Shown: positions 1 to 9,061, counted from the stretch's first letter. The stretch: 40,951 nt of DNA from Pseudoselenomonas ruminantium (GCA_902780915.1 CACZHK010000018.1:1-40951); one strand, 5' to 3'. Notes: generated by a model from the letters alone, not told the origin. A program made the numbers and translations.

Positions 1-1
1 T

Positions 2-76
2 GACAAGGGCTGGTCTTCGGAACAGGACATGATAGCAGACATGGCACAGTTCAGAAGGGAACGCATGGGATTATGA
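2..76 (+). CDS. C-terminal end of a probable antitoxin (partial)
   Basis: This open frame enters from the left edge and ends in TGA at 74-76, giving 24 residues rich in charged amino acids (tail RRERMGL). Its stop overlaps the start of the PIN-domain fragment in the arrangement ATGA, which is typical of translationally coupled toxin-antitoxin pairs. No DNA-binding domain is visible in the part present, so the antitoxin assignment rests on the neighbour and the coupling only. What lies upstream is outside the window. Confidence 0.4.
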   Translation, partial: DKGWSSEQDMIADMAQFRRERMGL

Positions 77-174
77 AAGTAATGCTGGATACCAATGTCC
101 TGATATCCGCCTTCATTTTTGGAGGAACCGCCGGACGCATCCTAAGGACATTATTTGCCTCCCCCCTGGAATGA
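73..174 (+). pseudogene. truncated PIN-domain (VapC/COG1569-like) toxin
   Basis: The frame starts at an ATG overlapping the preceding stop and encodes only 33 residues. The beginning, MKVMLDTNVLISAFIFGG, is the classic first strand of PIN-domain RNases, including the first metal-binding Asp (D6) and the TNVLIS motif. A full PIN toxin has about 130-150 residues with three further acidic residues; here a TGA at 172-174 ends it soon after the first helix, and the next bases do not resume a PIN-like frame. I read it as a decayed toxin. The probable antitoxin tail directly upstream supports a former type II toxin-antitoxin pair. Confidence 0.55.
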
Positions 175-271
175 CACCGTTATGTGTCAAGTAAGTTTAC
201 TATGTCAGAACACCTTCCCCGCCATAAACCATATCCTTCCCTTGCTTTCTGCCTCCCTGGACATGATAGAC

Positions 272-315
272 AAAATATCTCCGACAAGGGCAAACGCACC
301 TGTCGGAGATATTTT
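272..315 (-). terminator. hairpin downstream of the DUF2292 gene
   Basis: A perfect 15-bp inverted repeat (272-286 and 301-315, arms AAAATATCTCCGACA / TGTCGGAGATATTTT) with a 14-nt loop begins six bases beyond the stop of the DUF2292 gene. The AT-rich ends supply a T-rich exit on either strand, so it could also end transcription coming from the toxin remnant on the plus strand. Confidence 0.65.
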
Positions 316-320
316 GCAAA

Positions 321-641
321 TCAAATCCCGTCCCCGTCCATGAACCGCTGCTTTTCCAGCCTGTCGAAGTGGGTGACATTGCCCTGCTTCACCACGATGG
401 CCAGGCGGCCGAAGTAAAGGCTCTGGAGCTCGCGCTCGATGGTCTTTCTGAGGTTCTTCTCTGTCTCCGCCGTCCAGGGGTGGGGCTTTGCGATGCCCGT
501 CCAGGGATGTACCCGTATCTTCTCCGTGCGCTCCACTTGTATGAGGACGCCGTTCTGGGCGATGAGCACCACTTCCCCGAAGTACAGCTCGCGCAGGAGC
601 TCCATAATATAGCTCAGGACTTCCGCAGGTATATCTTTCAT
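321..641 (-). CDS. tandem DUF2292 (YezD-like) small protein
   Basis: This 106-residue protein holds two copies of the short DUF2292/YezD module: LYFGEVVLIAQNGVLIQVER around residues 19-38 and LYFGRLAIVVKQGNVTHFDR around 75-94, joined by a basic linker with PHPWT. YezD-type proteins are usually single modules of about 50-60 residues and are often found beside sulfur-assimilation genes; their biochemical role is unknown. The start at 641 is chosen because AGGGGAGG lies 6 nt upstream. It has its own candidate promoter and lies just downstream of the nitrogenase-like operon, which is itself linked to cysteine metabolism, so a shared sulfur role is plausible but unproven. No signal peptide or membrane segment is visible. 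Confidence 0.75.
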   Translation of the reverse strand: MKDIPAEVLSYIMELLRELYFGEVVLIAQNGVLIQVERTEKIRVHPWTGIAKPHPWTAETEKNLRKTIERELQSLYFGRLAIVVKQGNVTHFDRLEKQRFMDGDGI

Positions 642-695
642 GTTTTCCTCCCCTGAATGGCAGTTTGCTTAGGCCTTCTGTTGTTGCTGAAAGCA

Positions 696-748
696 TAGTG
701 AATCACTAGGTTTTTTATACACTAACATATTACCTGTAAAGATGTCAA
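696..748 (-). promoter_or_regulatory. candidate promoter and 13-bp palindrome upstream of the DUF2292 gene
   Basis: On the minus strand a perfect -35 TTGACA (743-748) is followed after 17 nt by TTAGTG (720-725), a weak -10. Just downstream, at 696-708, lies the exact palindrome TAGTGAATCACTA, in the right place for a repressor site at the start of the transcript. The promoter is supported mainly by the -35 box; the operator is inference. Confidence 0.4.
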
Positions 749-767
749 CTCAAATTCCATCCGGAAA

Positions 768-800
768 AGAAAAAAGTCCACCCTGTCTTTAGGGTGAACT
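768..800 (-). terminator. terminator of the nitrogenase-like operon
   Basis: Eight bases after the stop of the NifK-like gene, the minus strand can form a 10-bp stem (791-800 with 775-784, arms AGTTCACCCT / AGGGTGGACT, one G-U pair) with a 6-nt loop, followed by a run of T. This is a textbook intrinsic terminator and sets the 3' end of the operon. Confidence 0.85.
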
Positions 801-807
801 CTTGCCG

Positions 808-2172
808 TCAGGCCGATTTGCTGATAGCCGTGGTGAAGATTGTTTCCAGCAGGGTCAGGGCGCCACGGTAGCCGATGTAGGTCTTGTTCAGCACCACATC
901 ATAGGACACGGGATAGCTGACCTCTACAATATGGCCCTTCAGTTCCTTGACTATGTCGCGCTCCCAGCTGGTGCCGAAGATGACGGGGGGTTTGTGGCCG
1001 TAGTCCTGCTGCCTCAGGAGCTCGCCTACGATGTAGCCGTCCTCCACGAATTCCACTTCGGCACTGACATCCTCTGCCAGCTGCCTGTACTGCTCCCGGA
1101 TGGCTTCCTGGTACTTCTCCGGGGTGTGGTCGGTGATGATCTGTTTGGCGGGAATAAGGCCCAGCTGATTCACCAGGAACTTGTTGATGGCCAGGTTGTA
1201 GGCTGCGTCGCTGACCACCGCGTAGGCGGCGGGCAGCCCCCACCAGTATTCGGCGTAGAAGTCCGTGAAGTATTCCAGATAGTAGTAATACTCCCTTTCC
1301 TCCTGCTTGATGAAGGCTTCCGTCTGCACTTCGTTTTCCTTGGCAAAGGCGGCAATAGCCCGGAGGAACTCCCCTGCCTGCTTGGCGCCGATAGGCAGCA
1401 CCGGCAGGTGGAGATAGGGCTGGCCGTATTTCTTCTCCAGCAGCTTGGCAGTCTTCAGCCCCAGCCAGGGGCCTACCACCAGATTGAACTCGGCATTTGG
1501 TATGGTGAGCCATTCGGCTGCCCCCTTGGAGCCATAGCCAAAAAGGATATTCACCTGCCAACCCGCCCCCTCCAGGATGCGTTTCAGCTCCGTCAAATCT
1601 CCCCGCCAGAAGGTATTCTGGAAGGGCAGCTCCGACCAGACATTGATGAGGCCCTTCTGCTTCTTGCTCTTGTCAGCATACTTGTCCACAAACTGCTCGA
1701 TGATGGCCTCAGTGACTATCTCATGGCCGGTGAAATTGTTGCCCTTGAAGCCCCCCGTTTCTGCCGAGACGATGGGCACCCCCTTTTCCTGATAGCGGGC
1801 CACCACAGCGCCTATATCATCACCTACGATTTCGGGTATGCAGCCGTTGAGCACCACGAAGAGGTCTGCATCCATGATTTTGAGAGAGGCCTCTATCAGC
1901 TGCTCCAGATGCTTTGCCCCGCCGAAAACCACATCCTTTTCCTGGAGATTGGAGCTGGGGGGCACTGCGCCGCCGGAGTATCCCCCTCCCTGATAGCCGT
2001 TGTAAAAGGAAAGGCTCATGTACTGCTTGTCCACGCAGCCGGGGCCGCAATGGGTGATGGGAATAGCTCCCGGAATGGCGCTGACAGAGTGCATGGCCCC
2101 CAGGGCACAGCCGTAGCGCACCTGGCTGATGGAATTTGTCTGTCCGTTCTTGTCCTGCTTGATCTTAGGCAT
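808..2172 (-). CDS. nitrogenase-like component 1, NifK-type (beta) subunit
   Basis: The 454-residue product has the NifK-type N-terminus: YGCALGAMHSV (C22) and HCGPGCVDKQ (C46), then NGCIPEIVGDD (C111). These three cysteines match the beta-subunit ligands of the nitrogenase P-cluster. It should pair with the NifD-like subunit encoded just upstream and receive electrons from the NifH-like protein. I chose ATG 2172 (MPKIKQ) because AAAGGAGG lies 6-7 nt upstream; it overlaps the stop of the D gene by 8 nt, implying coupled translation. The protein is shorter than NifK of N2 fixers (about 520 residues) and lacks its N-terminal extension, as in nitrogenase-like enzymes such as methylthio-alkane reductase. 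The substrate cannot be read from the sequence. It is the last gene of the operon. Confidence 0.85.
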   Translation of the reverse strand: MPKIKQDKNGQTNSISQVRYGCALGAMHSVSAIPGAIPITHCGPGCVDKQYMSLSFYNGYQGGGYSGGAVPPSSNLQEKDVVFGGAKHLEQLIEASLKIMDADLFVVLNGCIPEIVGDDIGAVVARYQEKGVPIVSAETGGFKGNNFTGHEIVTEAIIEQFVDKYADKSKKQKGLINVWSELPFQNTFWRGDLTELKRILEGAGWQVNILFGYGSKGAAEWLTIPNAEFNLVVGPWLGLKTAKLLEKKYGQPYLHLPVLPIGAKQAGEFLRAIAAFAKENEVQTEAFIKQEEREYYYYLEYFTDFYAEYWWGLPAAYAVVSDAAYNLAINKFLVNQLGLIPAKQIITDHTPEKYQEAIREQYRQLAEDVSAEVEFVEDGYIVGELLRQQDYGHKPPVIFGTSWERDIVKELKGHIVEVSYPVSYDVVLNKTYIGYRGALTLLETIFTTAISKSA

Positions 2173-3751
2173 GGGCTGCCTCCTTTCTCTCCTGCTCTGC
2201 CCGGTACTCCTCCTCATCGAACTTCACCAGTTCCGGATGGCGGGCCAGCACATAGGCATCTTTCTGCTCCAGCCACCACTTCTTGTAGGGCAGCTTCACA
2301 TGCTGCTTGATATCATCGTGGAATTTCTTGTGGGCCAGGATTTCCAGAATGGTCTCCCCCAGATTCACGATGCCGTCATAGCCCACGGCAATGTGCTCAT
2401 CTCCCAGAGGAGCGGAGGGAATGCCCAGGCGGGAAGCCAGCGGTGCCAGGCCGTTGTGGCGGATCAGCAGGAAGTCTGGCTGATTCTCCTGCAGGAAGGC
2501 ATAAAGCTGGTATTGCTGGCGGTTGGACACGTGGAAATTCTTCACCTGGCCGTAGTGCTCGTTGAGGTGGCCCAGGGAGTCCTCCCGCTGGTCGCCGCTG
2601 TCGTACACCGGGTCATGGTGGAAGGTCAGGGAACCATCAACCTCCACTTCCAGCTCACGGAGCACCTGAATAAGGCCGTGGGCATAGGCGGAGCCAGTGG
2701 CCACAAAGCCCTTGACCCCCTTCAGCTTCTGCTTCAGCTCCTCCACCTTGGGCTTCACCCGGGCGTGTTCCTCCTGAATGAATTTCTCCACCAGATGCTC
2801 ACGATGGGTGACCTTGGCCAGCTCCCGCAGCCAGGCATCGGTGCCTGCAAAGCCGTAGGGCATGGGAGCCTTTACCTCCGGCACCCCGAAGTGCTGCTCC
2901 AAAGCCGCCGCCATGTAGGAGGACAGGGTGTAGCAGAAGCCCACGGTAGCAGCCGCCTCAGACATCTGGGCCAGTTCTTCCACCGAAGCAAGGTCCACCA
3001 CATAGTTCACCCTGAGGTCCAAATGTGCCAGCATGGGGCTGAACACATCGGAGCCCCAGAGATTGATGACATTCACCAGATCCTCCTGCTTCTTCGTGGG
3101 ATTCTTCCGCACAATCTGCCTGAGGATGCCATGCTGGGTGGCATCAAAGCCGGTGCTCCAATGCTTGGAGCGGAAGCCCTCGCAGGCCATAGGTATCACG
3201 GGGATGCCAAGCTCTGCCTCCTTTTCGTCGGTGATGCTCTCAATATCCTCACCGATGATGCCCGTGGCGCAGGAAGAAGCCACGAAGATGGCCTGAGGCT
3301 GGTAGCGCTTATAGGCATCGTCAATGGACTGGCGCAGCTTGTCGGCTGCTCCGAAGACCATGTCGCTTTCCAGCAGGTTGGTATTGATGATGCGGATGTT
3401 TTCCACCGGGAAGCCTCGCATGGCCAGGCCGTTGCGATAGATGTTATTGTAAGGCACCTGGCCGCCGCCGCAGCCGATGGGGGCATGCTGTATGAGCACC
3501 GCATCCCGGACATTGCCCGCCTGGCACTCCACCATCTGCTCGCTGCAGACAGACCCCTGGGTAAAAGGCCCCTGAAGCTCGCACAGGCGGCAGTTCCCCC
3601 CGCAGCCTGTGCCCCGCTCCCGCTGACCTCTCAGCTCATAGCTGGACTGCTTGTGCAAATCCTCCGTGGTGCCGTCCCAGGCGATGATAGTGCCCAGGCG
3701 CTGCTCACGCTGCTCTACGGAGGCAATGTCCAGGTTGATTTTCTTAGGCAT
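2165..3751 (-). CDS. nitrogenase-like component 1, NifD-type (alpha) subunit
   Basis: The 528-residue protein carries alpha-subunit P-cluster cysteines (C69; C94 in HAPIGCGGGQ; C161 in SSCATGIIGEDI). It also has both residues expected to hold an active-site FeS cofactor: C273 in VGFCYTLSSY, equivalent to NifD Cys275, and H453 in DEHIAVGYDG, equivalent to His442. Protochlorophyllide-reductase-type relatives lack this pair, so a NifB-derived cofactor is likely. Odd feature: an extra cysteine cluster near the N-terminus (CGGNCRLC, C50/C54/C57, plus C76) that ordinary NifD proteins do not have. The start has a GGGGGGAG Shine-Dalgarno. The neighbours are NifH-like (15 nt upstream) and NifK-like (overlapping). 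There is no nifE/nifN, so N2 fixation is unlikely; a methylthio-alkane-reductase-like C-S cleavage is the best-supported guess. Confidence 0.85.
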   Translation of the reverse strand: MPKKINLDIASVEQREQRLGTIIAWDGTTEDLHKQSSYELRGQRERGTGCGGNCRLCELQGPFTQGSVCSEQMVECQAGNVRDAVLIQHAPIGCGGGQVPYNNIYRNGLAMRGFPVENIRIINTNLLESDMVFGAADKLRQSIDDAYKRYQPQAIFVASSCATGIIGEDIESITDEKEAELGIPVIPMACEGFRSKHWSTGFDATQHGILRQIVRKNPTKKQEDLVNVINLWGSDVFSPMLAHLDLRVNYVVDLASVEELAQMSEAAATVGFCYTLSSYMAAALEQHFGVPEVKAPMPYGFAGTDAWLRELAKVTHREHLVEKFIQEEHARVKPKVEELKQKLKGVKGFVATGSAYAHGLIQVLRELEVEVDGSLTFHHDPVYDSGDQREDSLGHLNEHYGQVKNFHVSNRQQYQLYAFLQENQPDFLLIRHNGLAPLASRLGIPSAPLGDEHIAVGYDGIVNLGETILEILAHKKFHDDIKQHVKLPYKKWWLEQKDAYVLARHPELVKFDEEEYRAEQERKEAAHA

Positions 3752-3766
3752 AAGCTCTCCCCCCTG

Positions 3767-4633
<867 letters not shown>

Positions 4634-4644
4634 TTATCAAATCA

Positions 4645-5508
4645 TCAGCCATGTGAAAAAGTATCCTTTACCCGGGGCAGTCCCCCATAAACCTCCTTGC
4701 TGAAATTATTTTTCCCCGGAATGCCCACGGCATCTGCCCGGCAGTGCTGGCAGTGGCGGAAGACATCAATGTGCTTCCCCGCCTCTGCCCGGGCCACAGA
4801 CAGATCCACGCAAGATGGGGCCTCGCAATCCTTCAGGTCATGCTGGGGTATCAAGGGAATGATATTATAAATCGTCGCCCCTGCTTCCTTGACAGCCCTG
4901 GCTATAGCCCCTATATGGAAACGGTTGATCTCATTGACCAGTACCGTGTTGACTTTGACCGTCACCCCGGCGGCAGCTACCTTGCGGATGCCGGCGAGCT
5001 GATTTTCGATGATGATGCGCCCGGCCTCCTCGCCTTCATAGCGCTTGCCATGATAGACCAGGCCATTTATCATCTTCGCTTCTATGGCAGGGGCCACGGC
5101 ATTCACCGTCACCGTCAGGGTATCAATGCCCGCCTCGATGACCTCCTGCGCCCGCTCATTCAGCAGCAGGCCGTTGGTGCTCATGCACTTCAGCAGTTGG
5201 GGGAATTTCTCTCCCAGCAGACGGAAGGTCCTCATGGCGTTATCCGTGACCAGGGTGTCCCCCGGCCCGGCAATGCCGATGACACTGAGCTCCGGGCAGA
5301 ATTTCAGGGCTCGCTCCACATAGGTCACGGCCTCCTCCGGCTGTATCACCCTGGCAGTTACCCCCGGACGATTCTCCTCCTCATTTATCTTCCTGTCACA
5401 GAAGCGGCACTCCAGATTGCACCCCGGCGCCACCGGCAGATGGATCCGCCCCCGGTTCTGCTTCGCCCCAAAGCAGGGATGCAGCTCCCGCACTCTCTCC
5501 TTGTCCAT
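4645..5508 (-). CDS. nifB: NifB-like radical SAM cofactor maturase
   Basis: The 287-residue protein shows the NifB opening HPCFG, then the radical-SAM motif CNLECRFC (C30, C34, C37), a GPGDTL motif, and the C-terminal HCQHCRADAVG motif with cysteines known in NifB to hold substrate FeS clusters. NifB uses S-adenosylmethionine to fuse two [4Fe-4S] clusters with a central carbide into the precursor of nitrogenase cofactors. The version here is the short form without the C-terminal NifX domain; a separate NifX-like gene lies 21 nt upstream and can supply it. Its presence, with the Cys/His cofactor ligands of the D subunit, is the main reason to expect a NifB-type cluster in this enzyme. The Shine-Dalgarno is AAGGGGG, 7 nt before the ATG. 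Confidence 0.88.
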   Translation of the reverse strand: MDKERVRELHPCFGAKQNRGRIHLPVAPGCNLECRFCDRKINEEENRPGVTARVIQPEEAVTYVERALKFCPELSVIGIAGPGDTLVTDNAMRTFRLLGEKFPQLLKCMSTNGLLLNERAQEVIEAGIDTLTVTVNAVAPAIEAKMINGLVYHGKRYEGEEAGRIIIENQLAGIRKVAAAGVTVKVNTVLVNEINRFHIGAIARAVKEAGATIYNIIPLIPQHDLKDCEAPSCVDLSVARAEAGKHIDVFRHCQHCRADAVGIPGKNNFSKEVYGGLPRVKDTFSHG

Positions 5509-5529
5509 AGGGGTACCCCCTTCAATACT

Positions 5530-5892
5530 TCAATACTTCACACTCGCTCTTTCCTTGTTCACCTGATACTTGTGTATCTGGCGGACAGCTTCCTCTATGG
5601 TTATCTCCTGCACCTCCAGCGGCAGGACTCCTTCCCTTTCCAAAGCCTTCTGGGCTCCCGGCCCAATGGCCTCAGCCGCCACATAAAGGCAGTCGGATAA
5701 ATTCTGCACCGCCTCCCGCATGGCTTTCTCATCGTGAAAGCCGTGACGGCAGGGCGGGTGACCCGCTCGCTTCTCCACCTCAAGATAAGAGCCGTCCTCC
5801 TGCACCTCCAGAATGACGAACCCCTCGGCAGCGCCGAAATGCCTGTCTATCTTTGCCCCATCGCTGGAAGCAAAAGCTACGCGATACGACAT
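5530..5892 (-). CDS. NifX/NifB-type iron-molybdenum cofactor-binding protein
   Basis: This 120-residue protein matches the dinitrogenase FeMo-cofactor biosynthesis family (NifX, NafY C-terminus, NifB C-terminus). It opens with VAFASSDG and has the family hallmark IDRHFGAAEGFVILEV, followed by a His/Cys-rich stretch (HPPCRHGFHDE) that could bind a metal cluster. Family members carry or store cofactor precursors made by NifB. It lies between the MccA-like gene and the NifB-like gene with short gaps (16 and 21 nt) in the same operon, so it probably delivers the cofactor to the NifDK-like enzyme. A role as a free-standing MTH1175-type protein is the alternative. Confidence 0.82.
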   Translation of the reverse strand: MSYRVAFASSDGAKIDRHFGAAEGFVILEVQEDGSYLEVEKRAGHPPCRHGFHDEKAMREAVQNLSDCLYVAAEAIGPGAQKALEREGVLPLEVQEITIEEAVRQIHKYQVNKERASVKY

Positions 5893-5908
5893 CCAATCAC
5901 CCTTTCCA

Positions 5909-6820
5909 TCACCCCAGCAGCTTCTTGCTGAAATACCGCTCCGCCCTGTCTATGACAGGCACCACGATATTCCCCCTCCCTACCTCCGCTGCCAGCTTCA
6001 AAGCAGCGGCCAGGGCCGCGCCGCTGGAAGAACCGGCGAAGATTCCCTCTTTAAGAGCCAGACGGCGCACCGCCTGGAAAGCCTCCTCATCCGTGATCTT
6101 ATAAACTTTGTCAATAAGGGAGGTATCCATGGTCTTTGCGATGAAATCATTGCCAATCCCCTCTATCTCATAGTCACCATGCTCCCCGCCCCCGATAATG
6201 GAACCATAAGGGTCAGCCAACACCCCCTGTATGGCGGGATTCCTTTCTTTCAAATACTTCACAATGCCGGAAAAAGTGCCGCCGCTGCCGGCTCCCGACA
6301 CCAGATAATCCACCTGCCCGTCCAAGTCCTCATAAATCTCCGGCCCGGTAGTCTCATAATGGGCCCTGGGGTTGGCAGGATTCTCAAACTGCTTCAGTGT
6401 AATGGCTCCGGGTATCTCCTGCCGCAGCTCCTCAGCCTTCGCCGCCGCCCCCAGCATCCCCCCGGCCCGGGGCGTATGCACCAGCTCTGCCCCCAGGGCC
6501 TGCATCAGGGTCTGCTTCTCGGCAGAGAATTTCTCCGGCACCACGAAAATCACCCGATAGCCCCTGTTCAGCGCCGCAAAAGCCACCCCCAGGCCGGTAT
6601 TGCCAGCCGTGGCCTCGATGATGGTGCCCCCCGGCTGCAGGGTTCCCTCCTGCTCCGCTGCCTCAATCATGGCCCTGCCCACCCGGTCCTTGGCGCTGCC
6701 CCCCGGGTTCCACAGCTCCAGCTTGGCAAAAAGCCGTACGCCCTCCGGCAATTTGAAATGTGTCAGCTCAACGAGCGGCGTATGCCCGATGAGCTCCTGC
6801 ATGGATTTGAAATATCTCAT
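5909..6820 (-). CDS. mccA: PLP-dependent cystathionine beta-synthase / cysteine synthase (MccA-like)
   Basis: The 303-residue fold-type II PLP enzyme has the cofactor lysine in NPGGSAKDRVG (K44), the substrate loop TAGNTG, and the phosphate-binding loop GAGSGGTFSG. The segment EGIGNDFI and the GIFAGSSSGAA motif are close to B. subtilis MccA (YrhA), the O-acetylserine-dependent cystathionine beta-synthase that joins homocysteine to serine-derived carbon. It has no C-terminal CBS domains. The gene partner is an MccB-like lyase 46 nt upstream, the same pair found in Bacillus for methionine-to-cysteine conversion. A plain O-acetylserine sulfhydrylase (CysK) using sulfide is the alternative and cannot be excluded by motifs alone. 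AGGAGAG precedes the ATG. Confidence 0.82.
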   Translation of the reverse strand: MRYFKSMQELIGHTPLVELTHFKLPEGVRLFAKLELWNPGGSAKDRVGRAMIEAAEQEGTLQPGGTIIEATAGNTGLGVAFAALNRGYRVIFVVPEKFSAEKQTLMQALGAELVHTPRAGGMLGAAAKAEELRQEIPGAITLKQFENPANPRAHYETTGPEIYEDLDGQVDYLVSGAGSGGTFSGIVKYLKERNPAIQGVLADPYGSIIGGGEHGDYEIEGIGNDFIAKTMDTSLIDKVYKITDEEAFQAVRRLALKEGIFAGSSSGAALAAALKLAAEVGRGNIVVPVIDRAERYFSKKLLG

Positions 6821-6866
6821 GGCGGCTTTTCTCTCCTGTTCTATATTCCCCGAACGCCTTAGCCTG

Positions 6867-8024
6867 CTACTGTCTGCTTGCCTCTATGGCCTGATTGAGG
6901 TCCTGCAGCAGGTTGCCCTTGTCTTCAATGCCCACAGAGAAGCGAATCAGATTATCCGTGATGCCCACCTTCTCCCGTGTCTCCTTGGGGATAGCCGCAT
7001 GGGTCATGGTGGCAGGATGGCAAACCAGGCTCTCCACGCCCCCCAGGCTCTCCGCCAGGGCAATAAGCCCCAGCGCCTTGAAGAATTTACCCACCTCATG
7101 TCCCGGGGTGAGCTCAAAGGAAATCATGGCCCCGCCATTCTTGGCCTGCTGCTGATGAACCTCAAAGCCATTGTGGCTGGTAAGCCCCGGATAATAGACC
7201 TTCTTCACCTCCGGGCTGCCCTCCAGCCACTCGGCCAGATACTTGGCATTCTCCGTGTGGCGGTCCAGCCGCACCCCCAAAGTCCTGATGCCGCGAATCA
7301 ACAGGAACGCATCCTGCGGTCCCAGCACACCGCCAGTGCTGTTCTGGATGAAGGCCAGCTGCTCAGCCAGCTCCTTGGTCTTGGGCACCACCAGGCCTGC
7401 CACCAGATCGCTGTGCCCGCCCAAATACTTGGTGGCGCTGTGTACCACAATATCCGCCCCCAGGGCCAAGGGCTTCTGCAAATACGGGGTCATAAAGGTA
7501 TTATCCACAATAACCAAGGCCCCATGCCTGTGGGCCAGCTCTGCCACCGCCCTTATATCCGTGATGGACAGCAGGGGATTGGCAGGACTCTCGATGATGA
7601 TGGCCTTCACCTCAGGGGTGAACTTCTCCTCCAGAGTCACCAGATTGCCCGTATCCTCCAGAGCATAGCTCAGGCCAAAGTGGGAAAACACCTTGTCCAG
7701 CACCCGGAAAGTGCCGCCGTACACATTGCTGGACAAGAGAATCTTATCCCCGCTCCTGAAAAGGCTCAGCACCGCCGTGATGGCCGCCATGCCCGAAGCA
7801 AAGGCAAAGCCTGCCTCCCCGCCCTCCAGCTGGGCGATCAGGCTCTCCAGCGCCGCCCTGGTGGGATTGCCGGTGCGGCTGTACTCCCACCCCTCCCGCA
7901 GCTCCCCCAGCCCGTCCTGCTGGAAGGTGGAAGTCTGGTAAATGGGCACCGTGACAGCCCCTGTGTGCTTGTCGCCATCAATGCCACCGTGAATCAGCAA
8001 AGTATCAAAAGCTGTATGGCTCAT
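6867..8024 (-). CDS. mccB: cystathionine/homocysteine gamma-lyase (MccB/MetB family)
   Basis: The 385-residue protein belongs to the Cys/Met-metabolism PLP family (fold type I). The PLP lysine is K199 in HSATKYLGGHSD; other family marks are YSRTGNPTR, the FASGMAA loop, and the C-terminal SLGGVESL with a substrate-binding Arg region. Members cleave cystathionine to cysteine or homocysteine to sulfide, or act as gamma-synthases. Next to an MccA-like gene the lyase role is favoured, completing a reverse transsulfuration route. Methionine gamma-lyase or O-acetylhomoserine sulfhydrylase activity, which would use methanethiol made by a methylthio-alkane-reductase-type enzyme, is possible and would connect directly to the nitrogenase-like genes downstream. 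The Shine-Dalgarno AAGGAAGGGA is 8 nt upstream. Confidence 0.88.
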   Translation of the reverse strand: MSHTAFDTLLIHGGIDGDKHTGAVTVPIYQTSTFQQDGLGELREGWEYSRTGNPTRAALESLIAQLEGGEAGFAFASGMAAITAVLSLFRSGDKILLSSNVYGGTFRVLDKVFSHFGLSYALEDTGNLVTLEEKFTPEVKAIIIESPANPLLSITDIRAVAELAHRHGALVIVDNTFMTPYLQKPLALGADIVVHSATKYLGGHSDLVAGLVVPKTKELAEQLAFIQNSTGGVLGPQDAFLLIRGIRTLGVRLDRHTENAKYLAEWLEGSPEVKKVYYPGLTSHNGFEVHQQQAKNGGAMISFELTPGHEVGKFFKALGLIALAESLGGVESLVCHPATMTHAAIPKETREKVGITDNLIRFSVGIEDKGNLLQDLNQAIEASRQ

Positions 8025-8041
8025 AAAATCAATCCCTTCCT

Positions 8042-8947
8042 TTAATGTCCCTGTTTCTCTGCCAGCAGGAAGTGGATGTGCTCCGCTGCCTGCTGATGGT
8101 CGGTGCGGCCTGCAAAGAAATGCCGCTGTATGTCATCGGGAGTTTCATGGGTGCGGATCACAAACCCCTCCGCCGAAAGAATCTCCCGCATTTCCTCAAG
8201 GGAATACCCATGCCCCATGGGCTCCCCTAATTGCTCCGTAAGCTCTGCCAGCCGCCCCACCCCGGAAGAAGCATCCTCAAAGGTGCTGTCATCCGGGAAG
8301 TCCAGCACAAACTGGCTGCCTGCCGCAGACAAGGCGCTGACACTGCCCACGAAATCCCTGAAAGCCTTCCCTGTCAGATAGTAGGAAACACCCAGCAGGG
8401 AGAAGAAAGTGGGCACATGGGGACTGTAGCCGCTGTGCAGAAGCGTCCTGCCCAAATCCTCCTTTTCAAAATCTATAGCCCCATAGTGAACATTTGGGGG
8501 AATCTTCCAGCGCAGCTCGTGTATGCGCCGCAGCTTGTAGGCCTGAGTGTCCGGATGATCCAGCTCGAAGACCTGCACCGCCTCATCGGAATTGCGGAAG
8601 GCAAAGGTGTCCATCCCCGCCCCGCAGATGACGTACTGGCAGGCCCTCTGCCTGCCGGCGAACCTTTCCAGCGCCCGCTCGGCAAAGGCTAGCCGGGAAA
8701 GAGCAACGGGGGAAAAGTACCTGTCCATCTCATCGAAAACCTGCAGGCTCTCGAAACCATACATGGGGGTATGATGGGCGGCTTCAGCCTGCCCCTTCAA
8801 AAGGTCCCCTATCCTGTCATACTCATCCTTGCCAATGATGTCATAGGCCAGGTAATCATCGAAAATCTTGTTCTTTCCCAGCATGGAATGGTAGGCTCTG
8901 GCAAAGGAGCAGAGCTTGGCGGTCATGCTTTCCTGGGCGGCAATCAT
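8042..8947 (-). CDS. class I SAM-dependent methyltransferase (LCM/TIGR00027-like)
   Basis: The 301-residue protein has the SAM-binding motif VICGAGMDTFAFR and the following acidic strand VFELDHPDTQAYK, the signature of the leucine-carboxyl-methyltransferase-like group (PF04072) that also includes polyketide O-methyltransferases. The substrate is unknown. I chose ATG 8947 because AGGAGGG lies 8 nt upstream; the frame is open further upstream but without a better start. It is the first gene of the sulfur/nitrogenase-like operon, 17 nt before mccB. In B. subtilis the mccAB operon also begins with a methyltransferase gene (yrrT), although of a different family; the shared logic may be producing S-adenosylhomocysteine or methylating a sulfur compound. 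That functional link is inference. Confidence 0.8.
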   Translation of the reverse strand: MIAAQESMTAKLCSFARAYHSMLGKNKIFDDYLAYDIIGKDEYDRIGDLLKGQAEAAHHTPMYGFESLQVFDEMDRYFSPVALSRLAFAERALERFAGRQRACQYVICGAGMDTFAFRNSDEAVQVFELDHPDTQAYKLRRIHELRWKIPPNVHYGAIDFEKEDLGRTLLHSGYSPHVPTFFSLLGVSYYLTGKAFRDFVGSVSALSAAGSQFVLDFPDDSTFEDASSGVGRLAELTEQLGEPMGHGYSLEEMREILSAEGFVIRTHETPDDIQRHFFAGRTDHQQAAEHIHFLLAEKQGH

Positions 8948-9061
8948 GAAAATCCCTCCTAAGAGATAGCTATCTCCACATTCGCTTGTACCTGATGATG
9001 ACTTCTCCCTTGACACTGCAGCAACAACACATGGCAGACACATCCTTCCTGCATATCAAAC

